Shown piece by piece: positions 35,287 to 45,029 of a stretch of DNA of 64,000 nt (positions are counted from its first letter, which is position 1; every line of letters starts with the position of its first letter). Source of the stretch: an uncultured Winogradskyella sp. (GTDB lineage: Bacteria; Bacteroidota; Bacteroidia; Flavobacteriales; Flavobacteriaceae); NCBI RefSeq assembly GCF_947496485.1, contig NZ_CANMCZ010000001.1, positions 367,596 through 431,595 of the forward strand, in the 5' to 3' direction. The position numbers and the translations under genes were made by a program. The notes under the pieces are model-generated. The model searched no databases, was not told the DNA's origin, and saw nothing but the letters and a program-made list of their open reading frames with translations.

Positions 35287-36387
35287 TTAAACACGCTCTA
35301 ATTTTATAGGATAGGCCTTGTTGGCATTCCATTGGCAGACGTATAAATTTTCATCATTATCGACACAGACATCGTGGCAATGCCGAAAAATGGGTTGGTC
35401 TTGTACCATTCGCTGTAACTTTCCTTTCTTATACTTTGGTTTTGTTCCGCCAGGATTAGACACTACTTTTCCATTTTCATCTAGGATGGTTACAAAACCC
35501 GATTTAGGACTTGTTTTAAAGGGGTGTGTACTTTGGTCGCCTTCTACATAATCGGCCTCTGAAGACCAACAAACGCCAGAGTATAAATGTTTGTTATGAA
35601 TAACAGGTCGGCAGACAAAAGCACCTGGTAAATCTATCTGCTCTATATATGTACCGTCTAGTGTAAACCGTTTAAAGCAATTTGCTGCTCTCGATGTAAT
35701 TAACAAAGTAGGTTCTCCTTTAGCTCTGTAATCGATACAAACACCATGAGCCGTTTGAAATTGGTCTTTTTCTGTACCTCTACCACTTCCTATTTTTCGA
35801 ATAAATTCTCCATCTTTTGTAAATTGAAGAATATAATTTGAGCCATAGCCATCTGCTATATAAATATCACCATTAGGACCAATGGCACTCTCCGTTGGCT
35901 TAAAGGCATCCTTTTTATCATAAGTGCCATATTGAGAAGGATGCCCTATAATCATTAACTCTCTGCCGTCTGTTGTTGTTTTTATTAGACTTTCGCCTTT
36001 GGCATCACAGATAAATAAAAAATCTTCGGAACCGTCATTCCATAGTGATAACCCATGACCACCTTTGTAACGTATTCCCCAAGAATCGAGAAGCTTTCCT
36101 GATTTGTCATAAATCAGAATATTATTCTTAGTGTTATCCCCTACCATAATTAAACGGCCTTTAGAGTCCATAACCATTTCATGGCAATTTTTTACAGGTG
36201 TTACAGCTCTATCTAAATCTCCCCATGATTTATGTACTTTATATTTAAAATCTCCATGACCTATAATGGTATCATACATTTTCGGCTTGGACTTTAAAAT
36301 ATTAAAATGAGGAACAATCGCTAAACCTAAACCTGCTTTTGCTGTGGTGTTGATAAATGTTCTACGACTGATTTTAGACTTTGTCAT
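35287..36387 (-). CDS. NHL-repeat six-bladed beta-propeller protein with Tat signal
   Basis: A 366-residue protein. Twin-arginine signal (KISRRTFINTTAKAGLGLA), then NHL-type blades (about 45-365): CHEMVMDSKGRLIMVGDNTKNNILIYD, IGPNGDIYIADGYGSNYILQF, AHGVCIDYRAKGEP and RHCHDVCVDNDENLYVCQW. Regularly placed His and Asp residues recall metal-binding propellers such as amidating-lyase-like proteins, but no catalytic role can be assigned. Last gene of the operon with DUF1501 and the cytochrome protein (15 bp downstream of DUF1501). A scaffold or accessory role with those two is inferred. Confidence 0.82.
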   Translation of the reverse strand: MTKSKISRRTFINTTAKAGLGLAIVPHFNILKSKPKMYDTIIGHGDFKYKVHKSWGDLDRAVTPVKNCHEMVMDSKGRLIMVGDNTKNNILIYDKSGKLLDSWGIRYKGGHGLSLWNDGSEDFLFICDAKGESLIKTTTDGRELMIIGHPSQYGTYDKKDAFKPTESAIGPNGDIYIADGYGSNYILQFTKDGEFIRKIGSGRGTEKDQFQTAHGVCIDYRAKGEPTLLITSRAANCFKRFTLDGTYIEQIDLPGAFVCRPVIHNKHLYSGVCWSSEADYVEGDQSTHPFKTSPKSGFVTILDENGKVVSNPGGTKPKYKKGKLQRMVQDQPIFRHCHDVCVDNDENLYVCQWNANKAYPIKLERV

Positions 36388-36402
36388 GATGATTATAAAT
36401 TA

Positions 36403-37881
36403 TTAAGCGACATTTTCTTTTGATGATTTCATTTCTTTTCCGAACAAATCTAATATAGGCTGCCCTTTTCCATCTGGTGTGGTGTAAAATGGCCTGCCTT
36501 CGATTTCGTAATGGGTTTGAGAATCGATACCCAAAGCATGATAAATAGATTGATGCACCTGATCTATAACCACTTTATTTTCTACTGAAACACATGGTCT
36601 TTCATCTGCTGTTTTTCCGTAAACCAATCCTTTTTTAACACCGCCTCCCCACATTAATATTGAACCACCATCTGTAAAATGACGATGCATTCCATAATGT
36701 CGAATATGCTCTATTTTATCTGGTTGTCTGCTTGCTTGATCTTTAACTTCTTCTCCTGGTCTGCCTTCCATAATGGCATCTCTACTAAATTCACTCGCCA
36801 AAATAACCAAGGTTCTATCCAAGTGACCAGATTCGTCTAAATCTTTTATTAATTGCGAAACAGGTCTGTCTATTAAAGCTTTCATTTGTTTTGCTCTGGT
36901 ATGTCCGTTAGCATGTGTGTCCCAACCTAAAAATGGTTCATATTCTGTTGATACGCTAATAAATCGTCCTCCGTTTTCAACCAAACGTTTTGCTAATAAA
37001 CAACCTAATCCAAAACGACCTGTGTTGTAGGTATCATATTTTTCTTTAGGTTCTTGAGATAAATCAAATACTTTGGCTTCTGGCGAATTTAAAAGTCGGT
37101 ACGACTGTTCCATAGAACGCATTAACGATTCTCTTTGATAGTCGCTAGCTTGCTCCATCACTTCACTTTTATTGGCCAGTTCTTTATAAAGTTTGTAGCG
37201 TGCTTCAAAACGTTTCAAGGACATGCCTTGTGGTGGACGTACACTATCTAAACCCTCTGATGGGTCTGGAATTAAAAATGGACCATATTCACTTCCTAAA
37301 AATCCGGCTGAATGAAATGCTTTTAATTCTTCGGCTTCGCCCATTGTAAAACGTTGTCCCATTGAAATAAAAGGTGGAATTACAGTATTTGCTGGTCCTA
37401 ATTCTTTTGCAATCCATGCTCCAATATGAGGTGCTTGAACCGATTGCGGTGGCTCATAACAGGTATGCCAATGAAATTGATGTCTTGTATGCAAAATATG
37501 TCCTAAATCAGCTGCTTTATAGGATCTTATAATAGCTCCTTTATCCATTACATTTCCAATAGATTGTAACCCTTCAGAAAACTCTAGTCCATCAACTACT
37601 GTGGGATGTTTTGGAAATGTACTTAATACTTTATTGGTCTCTAAACCTTTTTTGAAAGGTGCATACGCTTTAGGATCAAATGTTTCGGTATGTGCCATGC
37701 CGCCTGCCATCCAAAGTAAAATAACACTATCTGCTGTAGCTGCTCTTTTCTGAACTTCGGGCGAACAGGAACTTAAAAAACTTGCTAAAGGAATGCTTGT
37801 TGCAGAAGCCGCCAAACTTGCTGCAGTCATCTTTTTTATAAATTCTCTACGCGAATTAACCTTGCTATTTTTATCCTTCAT
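36403..37881 (-). CDS. DUF1501 protein (Tat lipoprotein)
   Basis: A 492-residue protein with a twin-arginine motif (NSRREFIKKMTAAS) followed by lipobox LSSC (Cys39), so it is a predicted folded lipoprotein. DUF1501 domain (about 45-480), related to the alkaline phosphatase/sulfatase fold: VILLWMAGGMAHTETFDPK, GHILHTRHQFHWHT, HIGAWIAKELG, FISVSTEYEPFLGWDTHANGH and HYGMHRHFTDGGSILMWGGGVKKG. There is no CxPSR sulfatase motif. These proteins nearly always accompany DUF1549/DUF1553 proteins, as here (19 bp downstream). Function is not established. Confidence 0.88.
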   Translation of the reverse strand: MKDKNSKVNSRREFIKKMTAASLAASATSIPLASFLSSCSPEVQKRAATADSVILLWMAGGMAHTETFDPKAYAPFKKGLETNKVLSTFPKHPTVVDGLEFSEGLQSIGNVMDKGAIIRSYKAADLGHILHTRHQFHWHTCYEPPQSVQAPHIGAWIAKELGPANTVIPPFISMGQRFTMGEAEELKAFHSAGFLGSEYGPFLIPDPSEGLDSVRPPQGMSLKRFEARYKLYKELANKSEVMEQASDYQRESLMRSMEQSYRLLNSPEAKVFDLSQEPKEKYDTYNTGRFGLGCLLAKRLVENGGRFISVSTEYEPFLGWDTHANGHTRAKQMKALIDRPVSQLIKDLDESGHLDRTLVILASEFSRDAIMEGRPGEEVKDQASRQPDKIEHIRHYGMHRHFTDGGSILMWGGGVKKGLVYGKTADERPCVSVENKVVIDQVHQSIYHALGIDSQTHYEIEGRPFYTTPDGKGQPILDLFGKEMKSSKENVA

Positions 37882-37900
37882 AACTCAAAAGCGATTCTTA

Positions 37901-40738
37901 CTAGTTTATAAATTGAAATTCAGGCGACATCAAAACCGACCAAATCACATCTTGTACTTGTGCTGTACTTGGTTCATTCCCTAAAGCCTTATTTAAAATC
38001 TTTTGTTCTTCAGAAGATGGGTGCCTTCCTAATAATTTCTGATATAGCGCGTCTACCATTTCATTACTATCGTTTCCATAGGTATCGCGCCATTGTTTTG
38101 CTCCTTCTTGTAAAATGCGATTGAAAAAAGCACCATTTGTAAGTTCTAAAGCTTGCAACAATGTTGCTTGTTCTTCTCTTGTCGTAGCCACGATTTCTCG
38201 ATTAGGTCTTCCTAAAGCTTTTAAAAACGGATGTTGTTTAACCAAACTGGCTCTTGCAAAGGTCTCCTTATGTTCTTTAAATGTAAATTCCAACAGCTTA
38301 CTCCAATTATTTGTTCCGTAATCTCGAACTTCTACCCATTTACTATCATCAAAATTTAAATATACCCAGTTACTTTGAGGTGTTTTGTTTGTACTGACCC
38401 ATGTTTTATCTGAAAACACCTTGATGGTTTTTCCATCTTTAAAATTTACTTTCATAGCAAATAATATACTGGCAGGATTATCAATCTTTCCTAAGTTATT
38501 GCCCTCTATCGCAATCACGTTATTTCCCTTAGTCAAGAGTTTAGTAATATCGAATTTTCCAACATCAGCCCAATTATTGCCCTCTCCTACTGGCTTTCCG
38601 TTAATGAATAATTTATAAGCATCGTCTACAGAAATTAAAACCGAAGCTTGTATCATATCATCTTTTATGAGCTTGAATTCCTTTCTAAAATACCGTTTAC
38701 CAGGTAATGGTAATACCGTGTTTGTTAAATCTTTTTCATGATGCCAAATGCGTAACGCTCGCATTTTTTCTTCATTAGGATTAAATTCTACCGCTACATA
38801 AACTGGTGCAATTACCTGACTAATAGCATCCGAAAATTGTTCCGCACTTAAGCGTCTTAAAACAGGGCCTTCAAAAACGTAATCTTGCTTTAGATTTTCT
38901 GATGATTTATAATTGACTGTAGGTAATTGATATGCCTTAGACGTTATAATTCGTTTAATTAGATGCTTTAAGTCTGTACCTGAATCAATAAAATCTGCTG
39001 CTAACCAATCGAGCAATTCAGCGTTCCAAGGTTCGTTATCCATTTCATCAACCGGTTCAATAATTCCTCGACCCATTAAACGTTCCCATATACGGTTTGT
39101 GATAGTTCTATACAAACGTCCGTTGTCTTTATTAATCATTACTTCAGACAACTTTAGTAATCGTTCTGCTAATGTTTCTGCTTCAACACTACCTAGTTCG
39201 GGATATAAAAAATTGACTTTTGCTATTTTACCAATAGGTTTATCACATCTATTAAGTTCTAAAGGCTCTTCCGCAAAAATCGAAGCAAAACCATAAGCTT
39301 GCTCTAAGGTTAGATTACTCACAAAGCTATTATGACAAGACGCACATTTTACATTGACACCCATTAACGATTGACCTATATTTTGAGCTGCTTGCATTTC
39401 TGTACGTTGACTTGAATTGACCACACCTCTCCATTGAATTCCTTTAATAAACCCTTCTGATTCTTTGTCTGGATTCAATAATTCGGTTACCATGTGGTCA
39501 TAAGATTTATTATTCTTTAACGCAGTATACAACCATCCTGTAATTTGAAATCTACCTTTAGTTATAAAACCTGTACCACTATAATCGTTTCGTAGTAAAT
39601 CATTCCAAAAACTTAACCAATGTTGTGTATAATTGTCGGAATCATTTAATAAGTCATCAATTAAATCTACTCGTTTATTAGAATTATTATCCGCTACAAA
39701 CGCATCTATAACTTCAGGTTCTGGCAGTAAACCAATAACATCCATGTAGGCTATTTTAATAAACTTACGATCATCGATTAAGGCTTGCCAAGACACATCG
39801 TTGCCATCAAAATAATTACTGACAATTTTATCTATAGGATGCGATTCTTCAGAAACTTTTGGTAATTCTGGTTTAACTAAAGCCAATTCAGCTTCTGGAA
39901 ATATTTTAATGGCTTGATCCGACCAATGTGCTCCTTCGTCTATCCAAAGCTTCACAAGTGCTATTTCATCTGACGTCAACAACTTACCCTTTGTTGGCAT
40001 GACGTCCTTATGATTTGCTGGAAGCGAAATACGTTTGTAAATTTCACTTTCTTCTGACTTACCTAGCACGACTGCTAATCCTGATTTTCCTCCTTTAAAA
40101 ACACCTGCTTTTGTTTCGAGAATGAGTTCACCTTTTTGTTTATTTTCACTATGACATTGGTAGCATCTATGTGCAAAAAGTCCTCTGACTTCTAAGTTTA
40201 ATTTGTCTTTTTGTAATTCTGATAATGTATCTACAGTCTTAAGTTCGGCCAGTAAAGCTCCAGATTCCTTACTTGTATAATTATCTTTATTTCCAGGTAA
40301 AACTGAAGAAAGATAATCCTCTCCATGCGTTAAATTCGCACCTAAATGTCCTGCTATTGTCAATAAAACTACTGTCATGAAAAATACAATGCGATAGGCT
40401 TTTAAATTTACTGGTGATTTTTTTAAGCTTGATTTTAAAACTAAGGCTGTAATCAAAGCTAAAACTGCCGTGGCAATTCCTGTGTATTGATGATTATCTA
40501 CTAAATTGCCTGTATAGTCTTCTTGAGTTTTTAAGAACCAACCAAAGAGTGCCGAAAACACAGCAAAACCTGCACCGATATATACCATAAAACTGATGCC
40601 ATCTCTAAGTCCTTTTCGCTTTCCATTTAAGGTCAGTAATTCTAAAATAAACCCTGTAAATAAAAGCCCAATAGGAAAATGCACCAATAGAGGATGTAAG
40701 CGTCCAAGAAATTGAAGAATCCAATTTGAGTTTTCCAT
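37901..40738 (-). CDS. Planctomycetes-type cytochrome protein PSCyt1-DUF1549-DUF1553 with embedded jelly roll
   Basis: A 945-residue membrane-anchored protein. Four transmembrane segments (about 14-35, 45-68, 86-101, 113-132; LGRLHPLLVHFPIGLL). PSCyt1 domain with haem site CYQCH (192-196), DUF1549 (about 300-500) with a second CASCH (465-469), and DUF1553 split into about 540-645 and 830-945. Between the two DUF1553 parts sits a GH2/GH78-like sugar-binding sandwich (about 680-815, SVDDAYKLFINGKPVGEG, DKTWVS). Such proteins abound in Planctomycetes and Verrucomicrobia and are unusual in PULs of Bacteroidota. The haems suggest electron transfer; the sandwich suggests glycan contact. The predicted promoter leaves almost no leader, so the mRNA may be leaderless. 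Confidence 0.87.
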   Translation of the reverse strand: MENSNWILQFLGRLHPLLVHFPIGLLFTGFILELLTLNGKRKGLRDGISFMVYIGAGFAVFSALFGWFLKTQEDYTGNLVDNHQYTGIATAVLALITALVLKSSLKKSPVNLKAYRIVFFMTVVLLTIAGHLGANLTHGEDYLSSVLPGNKDNYTSKESGALLAELKTVDTLSELQKDKLNLEVRGLFAHRCYQCHSENKQKGELILETKAGVFKGGKSGLAVVLGKSEESEIYKRISLPANHKDVMPTKGKLLTSDEIALVKLWIDEGAHWSDQAIKIFPEAELALVKPELPKVSEESHPIDKIVSNYFDGNDVSWQALIDDRKFIKIAYMDVIGLLPEPEVIDAFVADNNSNKRVDLIDDLLNDSDNYTQHWLSFWNDLLRNDYSGTGFITKGRFQITGWLYTALKNNKSYDHMVTELLNPDKESEGFIKGIQWRGVVNSSQRTEMQAAQNIGQSLMGVNVKCASCHNSFVSNLTLEQAYGFASIFAEEPLELNRCDKPIGKIAKVNFLYPELGSVEAETLAERLLKLSEVMINKDNGRLYRTITNRIWERLMGRGIIEPVDEMDNEPWNAELLDWLAADFIDSGTDLKHLIKRIITSKAYQLPTVNYKSSENLKQDYVFEGPVLRRLSAEQFSDAISQVIAPVYVAVEFNPNEEKMRALRIWHHEKDLTNTVLPLPGKRYFRKEFKLIKDDMIQASVLISVDDAYKLFINGKPVGEGNNWADVGKFDITKLLTKGNNVIAIEGNNLGKIDNPASILFAMKVNFKDGKTIKVFSDKTWVSTNKTPQSNWVYLNFDDSKWVEVRDYGTNNWSKLLEFTFKEHKETFARASLVKQHPFLKALGRPNREIVATTREEQATLLQALELTNGAFFNRILQEGAKQWRDTYGNDSNEMVDALYQKLLGRHPSSEEQKILNKALGNEPSTAQVQDVIWSVLMSPEFQFIN

Positions 40739-40742
40739 AAGT

Positions 40743-40787
40743 CAAGTATAATTAACTTATGATTATTTTGTATCCTGTACCTTACTG
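40743..40787 (-). promoter_or_regulatory. PUL regulon promoter for cytochrome-DUF1501-NHL operon
   Basis: Plus-strand reading: CAAGTATA (-7, 40743-40750), 21 bp, ATCCTG (40772-40777), distal TTACTG (40782-40787). The start codon at 40738 is only 5 bp past the -7 element. Confidence 0.65.
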
Positions 40788-40791
40788 TATT

Positions 40792-42708
40792 TTAACTAAC
40801 AGCTATTGAAATAAGCAATTCATTGACATCTTTTTCAAAGAATATTTCAAAAGGAATGGCTTCTACACCAGGTACCATATTAAATGTTCTAGAGCCTTCA
40901 ATGTCTTTTATTTTTAGAGGCACGTTAGCTTTTATCGTCACTAAACCTTCTGGTTTTTGAATGGTGATTTCTGTATCGCTTACGTTAGTCACAACTTCAT
41001 TATTTGGCGAGATTATAGGTAAAACAAATGCAGTTGGCTCAGTAATATCTTGTTCTGTGCTGACGCTTATTTGTATTTTATCCGCAGAACACTTGTATGT
41101 AATATCAAAATCAGAGGCCGTTTCTGTCACTTCTTCTCGATCTACATTCTTCAACTTAACATCGGCCAATAATTCAATCGTTCCATTTTCATCTTTAGAG
41201 GTTACAGTAGCAGGTAAATCGAATAAGTTTGTGTACCAAATTTCATCTTTAAAGGTTTCAATTCTCGGTGTTAAACAGATGTCTTTATTGGGCTGTACCT
41301 GTTGGTTGTTTTTTTCTACCAAAGCGTATTCTGCCATACTTGCTGCGCAAAGAAGCCCAACTTTATTATGATACAACACACCTAAAGCACCTCCTGAGGC
41401 TTGACGATAGTCGTTTTTATAATGATATTCTGCATCATAAGCACTTACGGTTCCTCTCCAATTTCCTCTCGCGAAAAGATATACATCTAAATCCTTAAAA
41501 TGCTTAACACCATCTGCTATGGTTCTTGGCAGGTTATTATTTGAATTGATTTCTGGTAAATGGTCCCAATGGTCCAATAAGGCTGCTAAAGGCTTTGCAT
41601 GTGTAAACGTATGGTGCACGCAAGGTGGAATACCAGCTTCAATAAATCCAGGTCCACCGTGAATTAAACCATCTGCTGTACAACGCTGCAATAATTCTGT
41701 GTTTTTTACGGCTGCGGTTCCAAATGCAGGATTGATGTGTGCCATCATCCCAAAGGCTGGTTGACTGCCATCACAAGTTCTACTTCCCCAATATGTCCAT
41801 TTATACATTCTGTTGCCCCAACTATTATCCCAACCACCATCTGGTAACATAAACTCTAAATGGCTATTTAAAGATTTGGTTAGAATTTCAAGAAGCTCTT
41901 TGTCATTTTTTTTAAGCGCATACATGACTAAACTATTTAAAGTTTCTTCAACATTATACCCTAAATCAACACCGTGTAACCCTTTTTCACTCAACTTGTT
42001 AGAACTCTTTTTACACTCTCCAAATAACAAACCTTCATTTGGCGTAAAATAAGCTTTTACTTGTTGCGCCAGTTCTTTACTCTTTGCTTTAAAATCATCT
42101 CTTTTTACAACTTCTCCAACTAAATCCAGACCATAAACTGCTGTACCTGGATAATTAATATTGGTGAAATCAATGGTGAACGTATCGTAAATGTACTGTC
42201 CTGCTTTTTCTAAACGTTTTGTCCAAGCTGTTCGCGTGACTTCATCTAAAACATGACCATGATAGTGTAAGGCTTCTGCCAAAGCAATAGCTCCAAAAAT
42301 AGTGATGCCTTTCCAAGATTTTGGATTTTTAATAACCGTCCAAGATCCATTGTCTTGAGACACATTATTTTCTGCCCAAAGCATAACTAATTTAGCCCCT
42401 TCAACATATTTTTCATCTCCTGTTTTGTCTGCCATATATAAAAAAGGATACACCGCATCCATACAACGACCATGAATATGCGAACAAGACGGACAACCCA
42501 AAGCACCATGTACTTCCAAATTTGACGGATTGTTAATTTGTACTTTTAACATACCATCACTCCAATCTTTTAAAAGCCCTGAAATTAAGTTTTTGAATTC
42601 TAATGAGTGCTCAGGATGGCTAGAACAAGCATTTAATAATCCTGACATTGGAAGTGATATACCAACTCCTGCAACGGTTGAAAGTCTTATAAAATTGCGT
42701 CTTTTCAT
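40792..42708 (-). CDS. Tat lipoprotein of (alpha/alpha)-toroid type, function unknown
   Basis: A 638-residue protein. Twin-arginine motif (KRRNFIRLS) plus lipobox LLNAC (Cys28). The N-terminal two thirds (about 35-430) look like an alpha-helical toroid as in polysaccharide lyases and GH88/GH105-type enzymes (YPFLYMADKTGDEKYVEGAK, DGGWDNSWGNRMYKWTYWGSR, CVHHTFTHAKPLAALLDHW). The last third (about 430-638) is beta-rich. Toroid plus beta sandwich is typical of heparinase-like lyases, with His/Tyr/Trp-rich loops as the candidate active site. I do not recognise the family. Its own regulon promoter is at 42733-42777, and it lies 53 bp before the cytochrome operon, so it could be co-transcribed with it. 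Confidence 0.75.
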   Translation of the reverse strand: MKRRNFIRLSTVAGVGISLPMSGLLNACSSHPEHSLEFKNLISGLLKDWSDGMLKVQINNPSNLEVHGALGCPSCSHIHGRCMDAVYPFLYMADKTGDEKYVEGAKLVMLWAENNVSQDNGSWTVIKNPKSWKGITIFGAIALAEALHYHGHVLDEVTRTAWTKRLEKAGQYIYDTFTIDFTNINYPGTAVYGLDLVGEVVKRDDFKAKSKELAQQVKAYFTPNEGLLFGECKKSSNKLSEKGLHGVDLGYNVEETLNSLVMYALKKNDKELLEILTKSLNSHLEFMLPDGGWDNSWGNRMYKWTYWGSRTCDGSQPAFGMMAHINPAFGTAAVKNTELLQRCTADGLIHGGPGFIEAGIPPCVHHTFTHAKPLAALLDHWDHLPEINSNNNLPRTIADGVKHFKDLDVYLFARGNWRGTVSAYDAEYHYKNDYRQASGGALGVLYHNKVGLLCAASMAEYALVEKNNQQVQPNKDICLTPRIETFKDEIWYTNLFDLPATVTSKDENGTIELLADVKLKNVDREEVTETASDFDITYKCSADKIQISVSTEQDITEPTAFVLPIISPNNEVVTNVSDTEITIQKPEGLVTIKANVPLKIKDIEGSRTFNMVPGVEAIPFEIFFEKDVNELLISIAVS

Positions 42709-42732
42709 TGAGATATGTAATTAGATGATATG

Positions 42733-42777
42733 GAAAAGTAACATTACTACAAAGAAAAACTATCCTGTTTTATCCTG
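42733..42777 (-). promoter_or_regulatory. PUL regulon promoter for toroid lipoprotein 40792
   Basis: Plus-strand reading: GAAAAGTA (-7, 42733-42740), 21 bp, ATCCTG (42762-42767), second ATCCTG (42772-42777); both half-sites perfect. Confidence 0.82.
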
Positions 42778-42790
42778 TAACTATAAAAAC

Positions 42791-42822
42791 AAAAAAGGCT
42801 CTCATATAAGACAGCCTCTTTT
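42791..42822 (-). terminator. terminator after PL28 gene 42846
   Basis: Imperfect hairpin AAAAGGCT ... AGCCTCTTTT with a small bulge. On the minus strand it is followed by a T-rich stretch (complement of the A-rich 42784-42796). It separates the PL28 transcript from the next regulon promoter. Confidence 0.65.
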
Positions 42823-42845
42823 GAATTACTAATATGAAATTATAA

Positions 42846-44855
42846 TTAATTTATTATCAATTTAGTCTGAACAGTTTTATTGTCATCCGTTGTAGCACTT
42901 ACTATGTATAAACCAGAAGTTAAATTACTATTAGTTCTAATTTCAATTTTTCCGTTAGTCGTTGAACCCTTATAGATCACTTTTCCAAGCATATTGTATA
43001 TTTTAACTTCTGCATCTCTACTATTATTTAATGCAACCGTAAAATTAGTGGTTGCTGGATTAGGATATACTTTTATTGAAGCTTCAGTTAATTCATTATC
43101 CTCAATACTTAAAGGCTCACTGGTTGGTATCGCCTCCCATACGCTTCTGAGATCTGACTCAGGAACTGGGATATGTGTTACCAACCCATTGACTTCATGA
43201 TACATAAATCTACCACTAGTACCAGACTCAAATCTATAGGTATCATCCGTGTCGTTATAGTGTAAGGTCCATACTTTATCTCCAGAACTTGTTGTTGTCC
43301 CTGTGCTTAAAACCACATAAGGACCTCCTGGACCACCAGAACCTGGTGCACGTAATATGCCGTTGACTTCACTATCTATATTAACCAAAGTGCCTTGTTG
43401 CACAAATGTCCAATGTGTATTTTGAGGTTCACCTGAATCTGTCATTGTAACTGGTGTAGCTGATGCTCCTGCATCTGTTAAGAATTGGCCTGTAGCTACA
43501 TTTCTGAATCTAAAAATATCGTCAGAAGGTGGTGGACCACTAGTATCTGGAATTTCTACCTTCTCATAAGTCGTATTTGCCCATCTCATTTGTGCTCTAC
43601 CTCCTCTCACGCGATATGCGCCATATCTAATGCCGGATTCTGTACCTCTTTCTGGTTCTGGTATATTCCAATTGAAAGCTTCACCTCCTATTACAGCATC
43701 AGAATAATGTATTTTTAAATCAGGATCATTAGGATCTTCTCTAAAACCAACCTCCAATTCAATATCTACTATCTCGTCCTTTGCAACATTCTTAAGAAAA
43801 ACCTCAGTTCTTCCTGCAGATCCAGAGCCTCCTCGAAAATTGATCTGTTCTCTCCAAATGTTAAAAGATACTTGTACTTGATTACCATTGCCATCATCAC
43901 CATATACAGGTCTTGCTAAATATAAACATATCGCCGGATCATTTGGTCCACCACCACCTGTGTGCTTTCCTTTAGTCTGCATGAGATAGCTCCCAGAAGT
44001 ACCAAAACTTCCAGTATCACCAACTTCTAGAATTCTTAAAGTACCTGTAAACCTGGCATAGCTTCCTACACCAGTCTCTTGAGACCTAGGTAAAGAACGC
44101 TCTATTCTAGGCTGTAAGGTACCTGGAGTATCCCAATGGTTAGAACCATCCGTTATATTATAAGCACCCCAAATTTCACCATAGACATTAGTTTCATAAT
44201 AATCCGAATAACATGTTCTGTCATCAACAGTTCCTACATTAACAGCGTTTGGTATATCTACATTTCTAGTATTGTCGTTTTGGAATTCACCTGAAGCTGG
44301 ACAAGTTAGATCAGGGTTTGTATCTTCATCTGGAGCTGTCTCTACAGGAATTGGTACATAAGGAACGAGTTCCCAATTACTTCTATCATCCGTTTCTGAA
44401 ACGACTATATGTGTAACCATTCCATTTGCGTCATGATACATAAATCTACCACTATTGCCAGATTGGAATCTATAGGTATCATCAGTTTGATTGTGTTGTA
44501 TCGTCCACACTTTATCAGCATCAGCTGCTGGTGCAGATGTAGCAGTACTAACAACTACAAAAGGGCCTCCTGGCCCACCAGCACCTGGTCCGCGTAATAT
44601 TCCTAAAATTTCACTATCTATATTATAAAATGCACCGCTTTCTACAAAAGTAAAATGGGTGCTTTGATCTTCTTCACCTAAATTTGTCATAGTAACTGCT
44701 GTGGCACTTACTCCTGCATCTGTTAAAAATAGCCCAGTTTCCACATTTTTTAATCTAAAAATATCATCAGAAGGTGGCGCATCTTGCGCTGCTATGCCGA
44801 GTGAGCATAATGTAAAACAGAAAAATAATAAGGTTTTAAAAGTAATTTTTTTCAT
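42846..44855 (-). CDS. multimodular secreted ulvan lyase, PL28, with two lectin-like modules and T9SS tail
   Basis: A 669-residue secreted enzyme. Order: signal peptide (1-24, GIAAQ), lectin-like module 1 (about 29-165), PL28 jelly roll (about 182-435), lectin-like module 2 (about 443-585) and T9SS tail (about 595-669, YPNPATTNF). PL28 core motifs: [63 protein letters not shown] and [14 protein letters not shown]. It cleaves ulvan by beta-elimination next to uronic acids outside the cell. The two flanking modules are close copies of each other and also resemble the module in both tandem BNR-4 lyases, so they probably bind ulvan. Own promoter and terminator. Confidence 0.87.
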   Translation of the reverse strand: MKKITFKTLLFFCFTLCSLGIAAQDAPPSDDIFRLKNVETGLFLTDAGVSATAVTMTNLGEEDQSTHFTFVESGAFYNIDSEILGILRGPGAGGPGGPFVVVSTATSAPAADADKVWTIQHNQTDDTYRFQSGNSGRFMYHDANGMVTHIVVSETDDRSNWELVPYVPIPVETAPDEDTNPDLTCPASGEFQNDNTRNVDIPNAVNVGTVDDRTCYSDYYETNVYGEIWGAYNITDGSNHWDTPGTLQPRIERSLPRSQETGVGSYARFTGTLRILEVGDTGSFGTSGSYLMQTKGKHTGGGGPNDPAICLYLARPVYGDDGNGNQVQVSFNIWREQINFRGGSGSAGRTEVFLKNVAKDEIVDIELEVGFREDPNDPDLKIHYSDAVIGGEAFNWNIPEPERGTESGIRYGAYRVRGGRAQMRWANTTYEKVEIPDTSGPPPSDDIFRFRNVATGQFLTDAGASATPVTMTDSGEPQNTHWTFVQQGTLVNIDSEVNGILRAPGSGGPGGPYVVLSTGTTTSSGDKVWTLHYNDTDDTYRFESGTSGRFMYHEVNGLVTHIPVPESDLRSVWEAIPTSEPLSIEDNELTEASIKVYPNPATTNFTVALNNSRDAEVKIYNMLGKVIYKGSTTNGKIEIRTNSNLTSGLYIVSATTDDNKTVQTKLIIN

Positions 44856-44898
44856 AGCTTTTGTGAATATTTGACTTATTCATATTCAAATTTTTCTT

Positions 44899-44943
44899 TA
44901 ATATTATTCAATATAACTAAATAAGGTATCCTGAACTATGCTG
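44899..44943 (-). promoter_or_regulatory. PUL regulon promoter for PL28 gene 42846
   Basis: Plus-strand reading: TAATATTA (-7, 44899-44906), 21 bp, ATCCTG (44928-44933), distal ATGCTG (44938-44943). Confidence 0.75.
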
Positions 44944-45029
44944 AATTGAAAGATAATTACCTTTTATTTTGTTAAAAGTCAATTTTTGAGGATAAATGAA
45001 ATGTCTAAAAGCATAGAATAAAGAGTCAA

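Noticed and set aside
36403..37881. DUF1501 protein as a fourth sulfatase
   Set aside because: The fold is related, but there is no Cys/Ser-x-Pro/Ala-Ser-Arg maturation motif and the gene partner is the DUF1549/DUF1553 protein.
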